Source of the DNA: a virus
DNA length: 64,000 bases
Reading direction: 5' to 3' (one strand)
Virus record (IMG/VR): IMGVR_UViG_3300028844_006431
Location: 20,111-84,110 of that record
The notes beneath the pieces were generated by a model, which worked only from the letters and a program-made list of their open reading frames with translations, did not search any database and was not told where the DNA came from. The position numbers and the translations under genes were made by a program. This document shows, piece by piece, positions 1 to 10,600 of this stretch. The stretch's first letter is position 1. Every line of letters begins with the position of its first letter.

Positions 1-3000
1 CTTTAAAGAACACACCAAGATGAATGTTTATATTATTTAGTTTAGGCAATTCTCTGATGTTTAGTCCCGCCGCAGAAGAATGAGGTATAACTGACATTGT
101 AAATTCAAAACGATAAGTATATGTTTTTGCAACACCCGCAGACCATTTTGGTAGTGTCAAAACATTTTTACTTCTTACACCATGTAAATTCTTAAGTAAC
201 GGATTTTTCAAACGAAATTCATAATGAGGTGAAGAAGAAATTACCTCAAAGTAATCTGGATTTGTTGACTTATCAATTACATTTTCAAAATTTGTATCAC
301 TTACACAACGGAAAGGTTCCCATTCAATTTTGATTGGTTCTGGCTTTGCTATGTTTTGTGAAGATGGATTCATATTTTTTGCTTGTTTATCTAACGCACC
401 TTTTAAAGTATCTAATGTATTATTAGGTAACATTGCGGATGCTCTACCTACATCAATTTGTTCAAGAGAAGGTGCTGTGATTGGATTACCATCTTCATCA
501 ATCAAGCGCCAAGCATCAGCAAGCCATCTTACTGGATAGACATGCATTCCTTTTGGTAAATAACTTAAAAGAACCATTGAGAATCCAAATTCACTTGAAT
601 ACTTACGTTCTACTTTTGCAATTTCATTGTAGATTTTTCCTGTCCAATATTTTACTTTATCTTCTTTTGTATTTTTTTCATGCTGTGCTGTTTCAACAAT
701 TCCTGCATTGTCTAGATTGGCAAAAAGTCCGCTACCAATTTCAATAGGGAAAAAAGCAAGTTCCATCGCATCACTGATTTGTTCCGCTACTGCTTCCTTT
801 AACTTCAATGATTGTTCAATGACAGCCTCTCTTGCTCCGTAACCTTCATAAGGATTTGTAATACCAGGACGAATTTGACCATCAGGTGGCATCAAAGGAT
901 CTACTTGACTTTTTTCATTGATCGCCTTTATTCGTTCATCATGATTTTGTTGTTGAAGATATAATTGGTCAATATCTAATTTGATTCGATTTGCTTCCTC
1001 AGGATCAATTTTACGGATCTTCCCAAGATATTTTTGAACAGAAGAAAGTGAACTTGGTCTGAATCCTTTTTTTGGTGGTTTGGAATGGCCATTTGTATTT
1101 GTCAAATCAGCGGCAAGTTTATCATATCCTTCAATACCCTCTTCTCGGCAATACTTACCCCATACAGTTCCTTCAAATTCAATACTCAATAATAAAATGT
1201 TAAGAAGGTCGTCAATAATATCGATCAATTCAAGAAGCTTATCACGAATATCTCTTAAAACTCGAATCAATTGTTTCAACATTGTATCATTCGGAGTAAA
1301 CATATTCTCAAATGATTTCACTTTTTTCTGAAGTGCTTTAATTGTGGTTGTTGTTCCAATTAAATCTGAGAAATTTACACCAAACCAATTACCATAACCT
1401 CCTGGATTAAAGTTCATTAGATTTTCATCCATAATAAAACCATCACCTAAAAATTCAAAGGTTGAGGTTGATGATCCACCCCCTGCTGCGCTACCTTTGC
1501 GATAAAGATGAACATAATCTCCAGAAACAAAATGATCTCTGGACATAGGAGGTCTGCGATATGAAAATTCGTAAACATAATTTTGCTGAGAAAGAGCATT
1601 TGGTAAATTTACTTTATCATTTTTATAAATGTCCCAAATATCTTTCGTGAAAGCAGTTTTATAATAAGTTTCAAGATGATTGCGATATAAATGATTTTTA
1701 TTTTTGATAGGATAACTACGATGAAAATAAGACATATAAGTTGAATTCTCATCATCAGTGGGTGGAACCATACCTGTTGTATTCACCATCTTACTTTCAA
1801 AATTTTTCAATTGCTTTTGCTTTACAGCAACTGATTCATGAAGACCTTTAAAATGTTCATTGAAAATTACTAAAGCTTCTTCTTTGAAGGTTTTTTCCAT
1901 AATTTCAATATCTGAAATATATTCATCAATTTTCTTTTGTCTTTCTTCATTTGCCAAATTGGGTGGTGTGATTCGAAATATATCGGTTCTGCTTAGATAA
2001 TCATCTCTTATAGAACTTGACATATTTTTTAATTCTGCTCCTATGCTCATCAACTGTACATACTGAGGATGATCCTTAGTGAGAAAAATACCACTGGTGG
2101 CGTTCTCTACTTCAATCAGAGGGGCGTTTTCTGAAGTGTCTACTACTACCACATCACCTGTGACCGGATCAACGGTGGTGATAGATGTGAGACTTTTCGC
2201 TTTGAGATTCTTAACTTTCTCATATTGTTCACGAAATTGTTTTCTTTTTTCAATCAAAGTAAGAGTGTTATTTAATCGTGAATCTTTTGTCCAGGTGACA
2301 CCAAAACTTGGTACTGAAGAAGATGATTCGCTTGCTGTTTCCACAAGGTCACTATTATACTTATTCATAAACTCTTCAACAACATCTAAGCTTGGATCTG
2401 TTAAGTTTTCAAGAATTGATTCAGGATTTGAAAAATCAACACCTCTTGCGAATTCAGCAGCAGCATATTGTGAAGCATAGAAAGTGTGTTCAATTTTAAG
2501 TTGAGCTAAATTTTCTTTTTTCAAACGATACAGATTACTTTTACGAATAAGTTCATTTTCAATATCTTGAATAATTTCATTTACACGATCGGGATTATGT
2601 TTTACATCATCTATTGAAGCATCTAACGAATCAATTTCATCTTGAACATTCGCTTTCAATCTTTCAAAACGATCTTCAGGCATAAATTCGAGAGGATCGG
2701 CTTTGACCATAATAATATCAGTTAGTTCATCATCAATTGGTATTTGTTTTCTTGTATACGCATCCACCTTTTCATATCTTACTTTTGAAGGATTTGTTAC
2801 TTGAACTCCCTTCATTTGATAATTTGTAAGAATTTTTACTTTGCGTTGTTCATGTCGAAAGAAGAGAGAATCAAAATCTTCATGAAGCGCACCTAAACTT
2901 TCAATTTGAAATAAATTTGCTAAACTTGCTATTGAATCAATAAACTTACGAATATTTGGCATATTCGTATTTGAGTCTATACTGAAATATAAAAAGATTG

Positions 3001-3700
3001 CATCATATACACCAAGAGGTCTTGAAAGATTTTGAATTGACTTCTCAAAATCAATGTAATCGGTTTTCATTTCATCAAGAGAACTTTTAGCTCCTGGTAT
3101 CAATTGTTCGAGAAGTGAACGTCCTTTATTGTCATGATGAACTCTTGTATATTTTTCGATTTTATTTTGAAGTTTTTTACCGCTTTCAATGAGTCTTTCG
3201 TCTAGATCTTTTACATAAGGAAGTGCATAAGGAACATAAGGATCAGCAGAATCATAAAACTTTTTATAAACATTTTCTGCTTGCTCATCTAGTGATGTAG
3301 TTGGATAACCTTTATATGCTCGTTCTGTAAAATTTGGAGGAACAACTAATACATGCATACCTAAACGAAGATATGCATCAAGAGCATTATAAACCAGGTT
3401 GGAGAGATATGTCATTACCATCGACATAAAATTCGGCAGCAAAAACATAAAGTCATTAATCAAAGTCAAAGTAGTAATTGCAAAATCAAAATTGTTTACA
3501 ACTAAATTTCTTATGTTCTCTAGATATTCTTTTGAATCTTCAATAAATTCTTTATTACTGCCAGTAAGGCCTGCGGCTAAGTGGTTGATTTGACGCCACT
3601 CACCTTCACCTGTCGGATTTGCAAACTCATCGCTTTTCGATAATTGATTTCCAAATTCAGTAAGAGTCCTACCAATTGGATATCTTTGACCATCACTCAT
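1..3700 (-). CDS. Very large structural-region protein of unknown function (3' end beyond window)
   Basis: An open minus-strand frame runs from ATG at 3700 to the window edge; I checked the codons at both ends. At least 1233 residues are visible and the C terminus is missing. The N terminus reads MSDGQRYPIGRTLTEFGNQL. A hydrophobic stretch lies near residues 75-105, and long charged helical segments with coiled-coil character follow (about 190-450). The ATG overlaps the stop of the preceding 50-residue ORF (ATGA), so translation is probably coupled. It is the last visible gene of the baseplate block, so a virion or baseplate-associated role is inferred. I recognise no family. Confidence 0.85.
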   Translation of the reverse strand, partial: MSDGQRYPIGRTLTEFGNQLSKSDEFANPTGEGEWRQINHLAAGLTGSNKEFIEDSKEYLENIRNLVVNNFDFAITTLTLINDFMFLLPNFMSMVMTYLSNLVYNALDAYLRLGMHVLVVPPNFTERAYKGYPTTSLDEQAENVYKKFYDSADPYVPYALPYVKDLDERLIESGKKLQNKIEKYTRVHHDNKGRSLLEQLIPGAKSSLDEMKTDYIDFEKSIQNLSRPLGVYDAIFLYFSIDSNTNMPNIRKFIDSIASLANLFQIESLGALHEDFDSLFFRHEQRKVKILTNYQMKGVQVTNPSKVRYEKVDAYTRKQIPIDDELTDIIMVKADPLEFMPEDRFERLKANVQDEIDSLDASIDDVKHNPDRVNEIIQDIENELIRKSNLYRLKKENLAQLKIEHTFYASQYAAAEFARGVDFSNPESILENLTDPSLDVVEEFMNKYNSDLVETASESSSSVPSFGVTWTKDSRLNNTLTLIEKRKQFREQYEKVKNLKAKSLTSITTVDPVTGDVVVVDTSENAPLIEVENATSGIFLTKDHPQYVQLMSIGAELKNMSSSIRDDYLSRTDIFRITPPNLANEERQKKIDEYISDIEIMEKTFKEEALVIFNEHFKGLHESVAVKQKQLKNFESKMVNTTGMVPPTDDENSTYMSYFHRSYPIKNKNHLYRNHLETYYKTAFTKDIWDIYKNDKVNLPNALSQQNYVYEFSYRRPPMSRDHFVSGDYVHLYRKGSAAGGGSSTSTFEFLGDGFIMDENLMNFNPGGYGNWFGVNFSDLIGTTTTIKALQKKVKSFENMFTPNDTMLKQLIRVLRDIRDKLLELIDIIDDLLNILLLSIEFEGTVWGKYCREEGIEGYDKLAADLTNTNGHSKPPKKGFRPSSLSSVQKYLGKIRKIDPEEANRIKLDIDQLYLQQQNHDERIKAINEKSQVDPLMPPDGQIRPGITNPYEGYGAREAVIEQSLKLKEAVAEQISDAMELAFFPIEIGSGLFANLDNAGIVETAQHEKNTKEDKVKYWTGKIYNEIAKVERKYSSEFGFSMVLLSYLPKGMHVYPVRWLADAWRLIDEDGNPITAPSLEQIDVGRASAMLPNNTLDTLKGALDKQAKNMNPSSQNIAKPEPIKIEWEPFRCVSDTNFENVIDKSTNPDYFEVISSSPHYEFRLKNPLLKNLHGVRSKNVLTLPKWSAGVAKTYTYRFEFTMSVIPHSSAAGLNIRELPKLNNINIHLGVFFK

Positions 3701-3849
3701 TCACTTTTCTCTTTTCTTGGAGTTTTTTCATCAAGTTTATTAATGAAGTTAACACATAGAACAAGTGTTTCACGAAGTTCTTCAAGATGTTTTATTTGTT
3801 TTTGTATATTTTCTTTTTCTTTATGTCGATTCTGTGCATCTTCTGTCAT
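3697..3849 (-). CDS. Small 50-residue coiled-coil ORF
   Basis: ATG at 3849 and TGA at 3697-3699 give MTEDAQNRHKEKENIQKQIK followed by a second helical stretch ending RKEKSE. It overlaps the 3' end of the 722-residue gene by 29 bases, and its stop overlaps the next start as ATGA. The composition (Glu/Lys-rich, heptad-like Leu/Ile/Val) suggests one amphipathic helix or coiled coil. The double overlap supports a real, coupled gene. The function is unknown; small baseplate adaptors of this kind are common, which is inference only. Confidence 0.6.
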   Translation of the reverse strand: MTEDAQNRHKEKENIQKQIKHLEELRETLVLCVNFINKLDEKTPRKEKSE

Positions 3850-5989
3850 ATAATTGTGTACCTATAGTGTGGAATTTTTCGATATCTGTGACGTCTGGAA
3901 TACCTTTATATTCTTCAAGTCTTTTGTCTAAGTATTCTTCATAAGCAATTAAGTTGTATACACTTTGTCTTGTTTTGAATGCAATTCCTTCTTTATTCAA
4001 ATACCATAACATAAATTCAATGAGTTTATATGTTAGGTTCTTAGGAACACCCGATGATAAAGTTTGAAATTGAGTAGGATCAGCGCATAAAGCACTCCAC
4101 GTGGCTATATCATATCCCACATCACTTTCAAGTATGCTCTTGATATTACTATGAAGTCCAATTATTTGATTGATCTCACCTACAGTATTTACATCGCAGA
4201 AAGGATAGTCTCGATTCAAAGCATTGGCATAAGGAAGCGGCATTACAGGATTTTTTAAAGTTGCTGCTTTTGTTGCCGAGGTAATAAAGTTTTGTAACCA
4301 AGATAAATTACCAGCACTGGCATCGTCCGGATAACCATTTTCAATATATGAATTCCAAACATCAAAGTTTGTTGGGAAAACTATTTGGTCAAGATACGGT
4401 TCAATTTCCCACTCTTCTCTTTGGACTTCAACATCCGGTCTTGAAGTATGATGTTCTAACTTAGTGAGTAAACTGTATCCATCAGGATGTTGAATCTTAC
4501 CTTCATTTTGTTTTGATAACTGTTCAATAAAAACACCAGGGTTTGTTTCAAATGTTAAGCGAAATAAATTTGGAACAAAATACTTGTATTTTCTACCTAA
4601 CTTGTGGTCATAATATTTATTTTTAAAATGATAGTCCGATTCAACAACTTTATTTTCTAAAAATGGTTTTTCGTAATGAAATGTATTTGTAAAGGGATGA
4701 CAAGGATTACGGTCAAAATAAGGATATTCAAACTGATTATAAAAGTAAGACCACTCGCTGATTTGTCCAAAGTTCATCATAATTGGATAAGCTTTAGAAC
4801 TTTCTTGATTTACTTCAGCTACTTTTGATCCAACTTTTTTCAAAGTAAAACTACCTCTAGCATGATGGGGTTTTTCATAACCAAAAGCGGCTTTGAATAA
4901 AGTATCAAGAAATTTAAGAGGAGCGCATATTGCTGCCCAAAGTTTGTCAAATACGTTAGGATTTCCAACACCAGGAACTTTATCTGTTATACTACCAATC
5001 AAATTATCAAGAGATGAAAGAATGCCTGGTTTAAGATTTTGATACACATAGTCATATATACCTGACGAATTCCAACCACCTCTTGTATAGATTACAAAAT
5101 GCCATCTTATTTTTTGGCTAAAAGGTCTTCGTGTAATTGTTACGATCTTTTTTTCATTCATTTTACCATCATTATTAACTGCCTTTGCGCCAGAGGCAAA
5201 ATAAGGATTATAAAACTTTTTCAAAAAACTTGCATTTGAAATACTAGCAGGTGCTTGTACTGTTCCATGACCTTTATGATAATTATTTGGATCTGGTGTT
5301 TTATCATAATCGTTTTCATCACCACACCAACAATAACTTAACATACCAGTTGGCCAATAGTCTCCATTCCAATTTCCAAAAACCCTATCATTACGGGCCC
5401 ATTGTGTAACTTCAAACCTTACTTCAGTTTCATATTCATCTAGTTGGTCACCCCAGTTTCCTACCCAATCATATATGAATGTTTTGGCTTCTACTTGTGA
5501 ATAAAGTGATTTATTTTCAAATTTGCTTTTGGTATCGCCATGTTCCTGACTAATTTCTGAGTGAAAATGAAATAATACTTTTTCTTCAAATTCATCTTCT
5601 TCAGTTCCACCAACAGCTTTATCGTAATTTATTTCTTGACGATGACATATACCAGGATTACTATAAAGCTGCGAATCTAAAGCCTTTGTCAAATCATTAT
5701 GGCATTGTGATAGAGGATCATAACTGAAAGGTCCTATACCTAATCCTCGTCCTTTAAATTCTTCATGAGGAGTATATGGTTCTGTATATGTTCCACTCTT
5801 TAGACCAATATCAGGTGTTAGCCAATGACCAAGATAATTATAAAATTCCTTTGCTGGAACTTTCATCATATCATTGACTTGATCTGTATTGGCATTCCAG
5901 CCTTTTTTGATAATCACTTCAGGGCATACAACTGTTAATATACCAATATTATCTTGAACTATTTTTACTATCTTTTTAAAAAATGCCAT
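3821..5989 (-). CDS. Hypothetical structural-region protein, 722 aa
   Basis: The intact frame starts MAFFKKIVKIVQDN. It is rich in Trp, Tyr and Asn, with clustered motifs such as WNGDYWPTGMLSYCWCGDEND near residues 210-230, typical of beta-rich virion proteins. It has no signal peptide or clear membrane segment, and no catalytic motif I recognise. It starts two bases after the stop of the 541-residue gene and continues the minus-strand baseplate operon. A baseplate or fibre-attachment role is inferred from position only. Confidence 0.8.
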   Translation of the reverse strand: MAFFKKIVKIVQDNIGILTVVCPEVIIKKGWNANTDQVNDMMKVPAKEFYNYLGHWLTPDIGLKSGTYTEPYTPHEEFKGRGLGIGPFSYDPLSQCHNDLTKALDSQLYSNPGICHRQEINYDKAVGGTEEDEFEEKVLFHFHSEISQEHGDTKSKFENKSLYSQVEAKTFIYDWVGNWGDQLDEYETEVRFEVTQWARNDRVFGNWNGDYWPTGMLSYCWCGDENDYDKTPDPNNYHKGHGTVQAPASISNASFLKKFYNPYFASGAKAVNNDGKMNEKKIVTITRRPFSQKIRWHFVIYTRGGWNSSGIYDYVYQNLKPGILSSLDNLIGSITDKVPGVGNPNVFDKLWAAICAPLKFLDTLFKAAFGYEKPHHARGSFTLKKVGSKVAEVNQESSKAYPIMMNFGQISEWSYFYNQFEYPYFDRNPCHPFTNTFHYEKPFLENKVVESDYHFKNKYYDHKLGRKYKYFVPNLFRLTFETNPGVFIEQLSKQNEGKIQHPDGYSLLTKLEHHTSRPDVEVQREEWEIEPYLDQIVFPTNFDVWNSYIENGYPDDASAGNLSWLQNFITSATKAATLKNPVMPLPYANALNRDYPFCDVNTVGEINQIIGLHSNIKSILESDVGYDIATWSALCADPTQFQTLSSGVPKNLTYKLIEFMLWYLNKEGIAFKTRQSVYNLIAYEEYLDKRLEEYKGIPDVTDIEKFHTIGTQLYDRRCTEST

Positions 5990-5991
5990 AA

Positions 5992-7617
5992 TTAATCACC
6001 AATTTTATTAACAAGTAAACTATGATTACCGGGTTTGCTACCAACAACTGTGTTTGTTGTAATATTCGTTACTGTACTCGTAGGCCCTGAGCCTGTGGTT
6101 TGTCCGATACTACCTAATCCTGAACCAATATATTTCAATTGAAATGTTTTTGATACTATGTCACCACAGCCATTGAACAACTCAATTTTTACAGATGTAT
6201 CTATGTCGCTCGGAAGAATATTAAGTTGTTTCGGAACATCAGCTTCAAGTGCACTGTAAACATGATAATCTTGAACAGGATAATGTATATGATAATACTG
6301 TTCGGGAAATTGATGTATTATTCTTTCAACATAAACATTTAATTTTAAACCAGCATCTGTAAATTCATACTCATTATTTGCATTGGGCGCAGATGCCATG
6401 TCAAAAGACTGCGTAACTATGTCAGGAATTGTACATTCATCGTAAACTGTAAGACCATTAAAAGATCCTATAAAAACACCAAGTTCATGTTTTACTGGAG
6501 GAACATCTGTATTTGTAAAATAATCCAGTGGTGACTTTTTAGAACCTTGTCCTTTAAGAGTAGTTAAGTCACCAAATTCAATAAAGGTATTTGAATCTGG
6601 ATCAGTTGTAACCCACCATTTAGTATAATTATTTGCTCCATCACTTTGTAAGTTAGGAAGATATACGTCAAAACTTGCGCCCGAACTTGACGATAAATTT
6701 TTTGTTGTCGCATTCGCATAACACTCATGAAAAGAAACATTAGGAGTAAATGTGTCTTCTGTGAAAACATCAGCACTCATCGCATAAAAGTTAGCCCATC
6801 CTGTATTATTTGCTGTTCTCCATTCAGCATCATTTTCACCTTTATGCACAATTGTTTTTATGGGTGTTAATACTTCAGGGCGCCAATCATTTGTTCCGAT
6901 TGAAAATGAATAGTCAACAGTCTTACCAATTATATCCGCATCAGTAACTCCTTTGACTTTAATATTATGAGAACCGATACCAGAAATAGTCTCAAGAACA
7001 GGAAAACTATTTGCGTTTGCCCAAGCACCACCATCAACAGAAATCATCACATGACTTACATTTCCTTCTGAGCATTCTTCCAAAGGATATGCCATGATTT
7101 CAATACTTACAGGACCTGTTGAATGAAAATGTCCTGTCTTGTTACGAAGAGTGACTATTGGTCCAGGAGGAGGTGGCGGTGATGGTATCCAATATATTGA
7201 ACCACCATTAGTTCCGTCATGGGAATCCTTAACACTTACGCTAACACTATATTCATGTAGTCCATCACTTTGTTGTATATTTTGATCTTTACCTAAGTAC
7301 CAGATACCATTTGTTGTATAACCATTCCCTGTTGTACTTAGGTAATCATAGTCAAGACTAGACCAAGAACTACTCCAAACTACTGTGCCACTTCCGGTAG
7401 ATCCGGCAGGTCGTTCAGTAATCGTAACAGAGTTGCCCTTACCTCCGCCAGGATAACTAAATCCGTAACAATTGTTACCACCTGCGCCGCATGATTCAAA
7501 ACCAAGACCAAAATGTAATCGTATAAAACCCTTTTCATGATAAGCCTGTCCTAAACCAACACCGCTTCCACTCGAAGGTGGTTTTGATATTCCTTTTAAA
7601 TATTCGATAGTGGACAT
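5992..7617 (-). CDS. Putative Ig-like/beta-sandwich virion protein, 541 aa
   Basis: The start MSTIEYLKGISKPP is followed by a Gly-rich section (around residues 15-75), then a proline linker (IPSPPPPPGPIV near 145-156). After the linker comes a segment whose alternating pattern (VSIEIMAYPLEECSEGNVSH, VMISVDGGAWANANSF, HNIKVKGVTDAD) reads like an Ig or fibronectin-type beta sandwich of the kind found on virion surfaces. The C terminus is Gly/Ser/Thr-rich. It lies eight bases downstream of the 1170-residue gene in the same operon. A decoration or fibre role is inferred; no specific family is recognised. Confidence 0.75.
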   Translation of the reverse strand: MSTIEYLKGISKPPSSGSGVGLGQAYHEKGFIRLHFGLGFESCGAGGNNCYGFSYPGGGKGNSVTITERPAGSTGSGTVVWSSSWSSLDYDYLSTTGNGYTTNGIWYLGKDQNIQQSDGLHEYSVSVSVKDSHDGTNGGSIYWIPSPPPPPGPIVTLRNKTGHFHSTGPVSIEIMAYPLEECSEGNVSHVMISVDGGAWANANSFPVLETISGIGSHNIKVKGVTDADIIGKTVDYSFSIGTNDWRPEVLTPIKTIVHKGENDAEWRTANNTGWANFYAMSADVFTEDTFTPNVSFHECYANATTKNLSSSSGASFDVYLPNLQSDGANNYTKWWVTTDPDSNTFIEFGDLTTLKGQGSKKSPLDYFTNTDVPPVKHELGVFIGSFNGLTVYDECTIPDIVTQSFDMASAPNANNEYEFTDAGLKLNVYVERIIHQFPEQYYHIHYPVQDYHVYSALEADVPKQLNILPSDIDTSVKIELFNGCGDIVSKTFQLKYIGSGLGSIGQTTGSGPTSTVTNITTNTVVGSKPGNHSLLVNKIGD

Positions 7618-7625
7618 ATTTTCTC

Positions 7626-10600
7626 CTAATCTAACTCAATATATTCAAATTCAACATTTCTTAAGAAATACGCATCAAGTAATCTTGGAGGTGATGAGAG
7701 TGGCTTATCTAAGCTCAACACAAATGTTCCGTCATCTGTTTCAGTCACCGAAGCAGCATCGACAATATGATTACTATTCACACTTATATTTACTGGAGAA
7801 GAACCAATCTCATGCGTGAATTCAGTAGCATTCATCAAATAGTTAAATTCATAATAAGATGCTGATGTTCCTTTACCACCAAAAATCATTGTCCTTGGAT
7901 CCGATACAGTTGAGTATATAATACTATTCGCATTTACTGATCCATCCATGAATACATGCTTGAAGTATTTTGCCCAGTATTCAACAATAGGTCCGTTTGT
8001 TGCTGTTAGATATAAATCTGGATTTACATCATAAGAATGGAAAAATTTGTTTGCTTCTGAGAAACCATAAGAGCCATTTTTCAAAACTTTAAATCTTGAA
8101 GAATCAATTACTTCCTCAACACGAACTTGTAAACCACAATGACTATAATCATATTCATTGAGATGAGGGCTTTCAAAATGTGATACGCAATCACCAAAAG
8201 GATCATCATATGAATGATGAGGTTCTTCTTTTACTTTACGAATCGTTAGAACATCTCCAGGAGAATATCCATTTGAAATGGAATCATCATTCTCAAGAGT
8301 TTCAAGAACAATATAAGGATCTGTTCCATCTGTGAAAGTGACCTGTCCATTTTCTTTTTGATTTAGAATTTCTTCAATCGCTTCGAAGTGTTCTTCATAT
8401 ATAAGCTGACCTAAATCCTTTCCTTTGCTCTGTAGAAACGCTTGAAATAAATTATAGTCATAGGCTTCCATGAATTTTTCAACACCTTTTTTCACATTGA
8501 AAACTGGTTTAGCAGAGAGTCCTGTTGGTGCTTTTGTGAAATCATTTCGATTATGATGATATAAAATTGCTCTTGAGGGGTAATTTGCTAGAGCATTGGG
8601 TTCAATAGCAGGAGGAATATAGAAAGTTGGGCTATCTTCATTATAAGCATTTGTTGTTGTATTGTATAATCGGAATTGACCAACACCTTCAATATCAAAT
8701 CCATTCAAATACATAGCAGGTGAAGGTTCTTGAGATTCAATGTTAAATCCAATGCGATTGACCGTACCTTCAAATCTTTCACCGTAATTATAGTCTGGTG
8801 TAATTTGAATGGTTGTTTGACTATCTACCGAAGATACTTTATGATATATTTTAAATTCAGGTAACGCTCCTGAGATACCAACATTTGATGAACGAGAAAA
8901 CTTTTCAAAACGAGTGAGTGTTACTCCTTGTTGACCCGCATTGATCGCAACATTATCAGTTCGATAAACACCTTTCAACCGGTTTCCTTCAATTGCTTGA
9001 AAACGATATTTTACACCATTGATTTGAATTAAATCACCCACTTCATAAAAATCAGAAACAAATCGTCCTGAATCTAAGTTTGGAAATTCTATTTGTGAAA
9101 TATAATTATTGATTGTATCTGGATAAAGATTGACTGTATCAGTTCTTTCTTTGAGTAAGTCAAGCATACCAAATTTGAGAGGTCTAATACCGGCAATTCT
9201 ATAAGTAGCATCATAAGTAATTGTATACCCATCAATTAATGTTTGTTGTTCCGAAGGATGTACTACTTGGTCAGTTAAGATATATTCCATATCAGCAATT
9301 TGAACACGAATATCATTATGATATTTCTTTGTAAAATCTGTTCCTGAATAGTATATTGTATGTCCGCCCATCGTATAGAAAGTACCACCTACATATCTTG
9401 TGGGGAAAACAATTTCTATAATATTACCTACTTTAAGTTCATCTTCAAATCTTGTATTTGTTCCTGTAACAGGGTCTCTTTGATACATTACAGAACCGGA
9501 ATAAACAACATCACCTAAGCCAGTTCCTCTTGCGAGAAGATCGTAAGAACTTGCAGTATTACCTGTGAATGTAAAGGTATTACCTGAATCATCTTCTCCT
9601 TCACCTTCCCACTTTGTTGGATTATATTCAACATCAATGTGAAGTAAATCGTCTTCATCATCAGTTACAAGAGTAAATGTTGTATTTGAATCAATAATAA
9701 CAGTATCTCCAGGACCTGTATCATCTCCTGGTCCTGGAGTAAAGGTTGGTTTACCTGGGCCACCAATTGGATTACGAATTGTTCCTGTTCCTGGATCACC
9801 AGGAGAAACTTCAGTAAATCCCGTAAGAGCAAAACGATTTTGTATAATGACTCTTTCTCCATCTACAGGTGAACCATCCATCACCATACGAAGTCTCAAT
9901 GGCTTAGGTTGAATATCTTTTAGATAAGGGAATCCGTTATTTGGTGTGTTATATGGATATTGATTAGTTCCATAAGGTATAAGAATATTCAAGTCAGGTC
10001 GGTCTAAAGCACCTGTTGAAATGTCTGTAGATGATACACAATTCTCTGTATCAGGTATGTTTCTCAATAAACTACATTTCATGTATGGCAGCCAGGGTAG
10101 GTCAGGATCATTTCCACCATCACGATATTTAGGAATAAATGAAGTCAATGGTAGCTCAAGTTTATTTGATGCTGTAAATGCTACTGATGTGCCATTCACT
10201 ACAGCATAGGCTTCACCTTCCATGTTGATTGCTTGAACAAGAATACTTTGCGTTTCACGGCTTGGTGAATCAACATAATAGTTGAAAGCAAATTTAGCAA
10301 AGTTACCACCACCTTTGAGGTCTGTTGACTCAGCACCTGTTGACCAAAATTGCTTTCCTGCTCCTGCTATACCATTCCATGATGAAACATAAATGTCATT
10401 GATACGACTGGCAAATGTTCCGCTAGTTTGTTTATAACTATAGCTCGAAGCATTATTCATAATCCAAGTACCTATTGAATCACGATTTATATTACCACTA
10501 TAACCGGCATTCATTGGTGAGACTGAAAATACACCACCTGAAAAATTGTTAAAGAAAGAAGGTGCTACAATATCAGGATTGTCTGTAATTTTTTGACTAC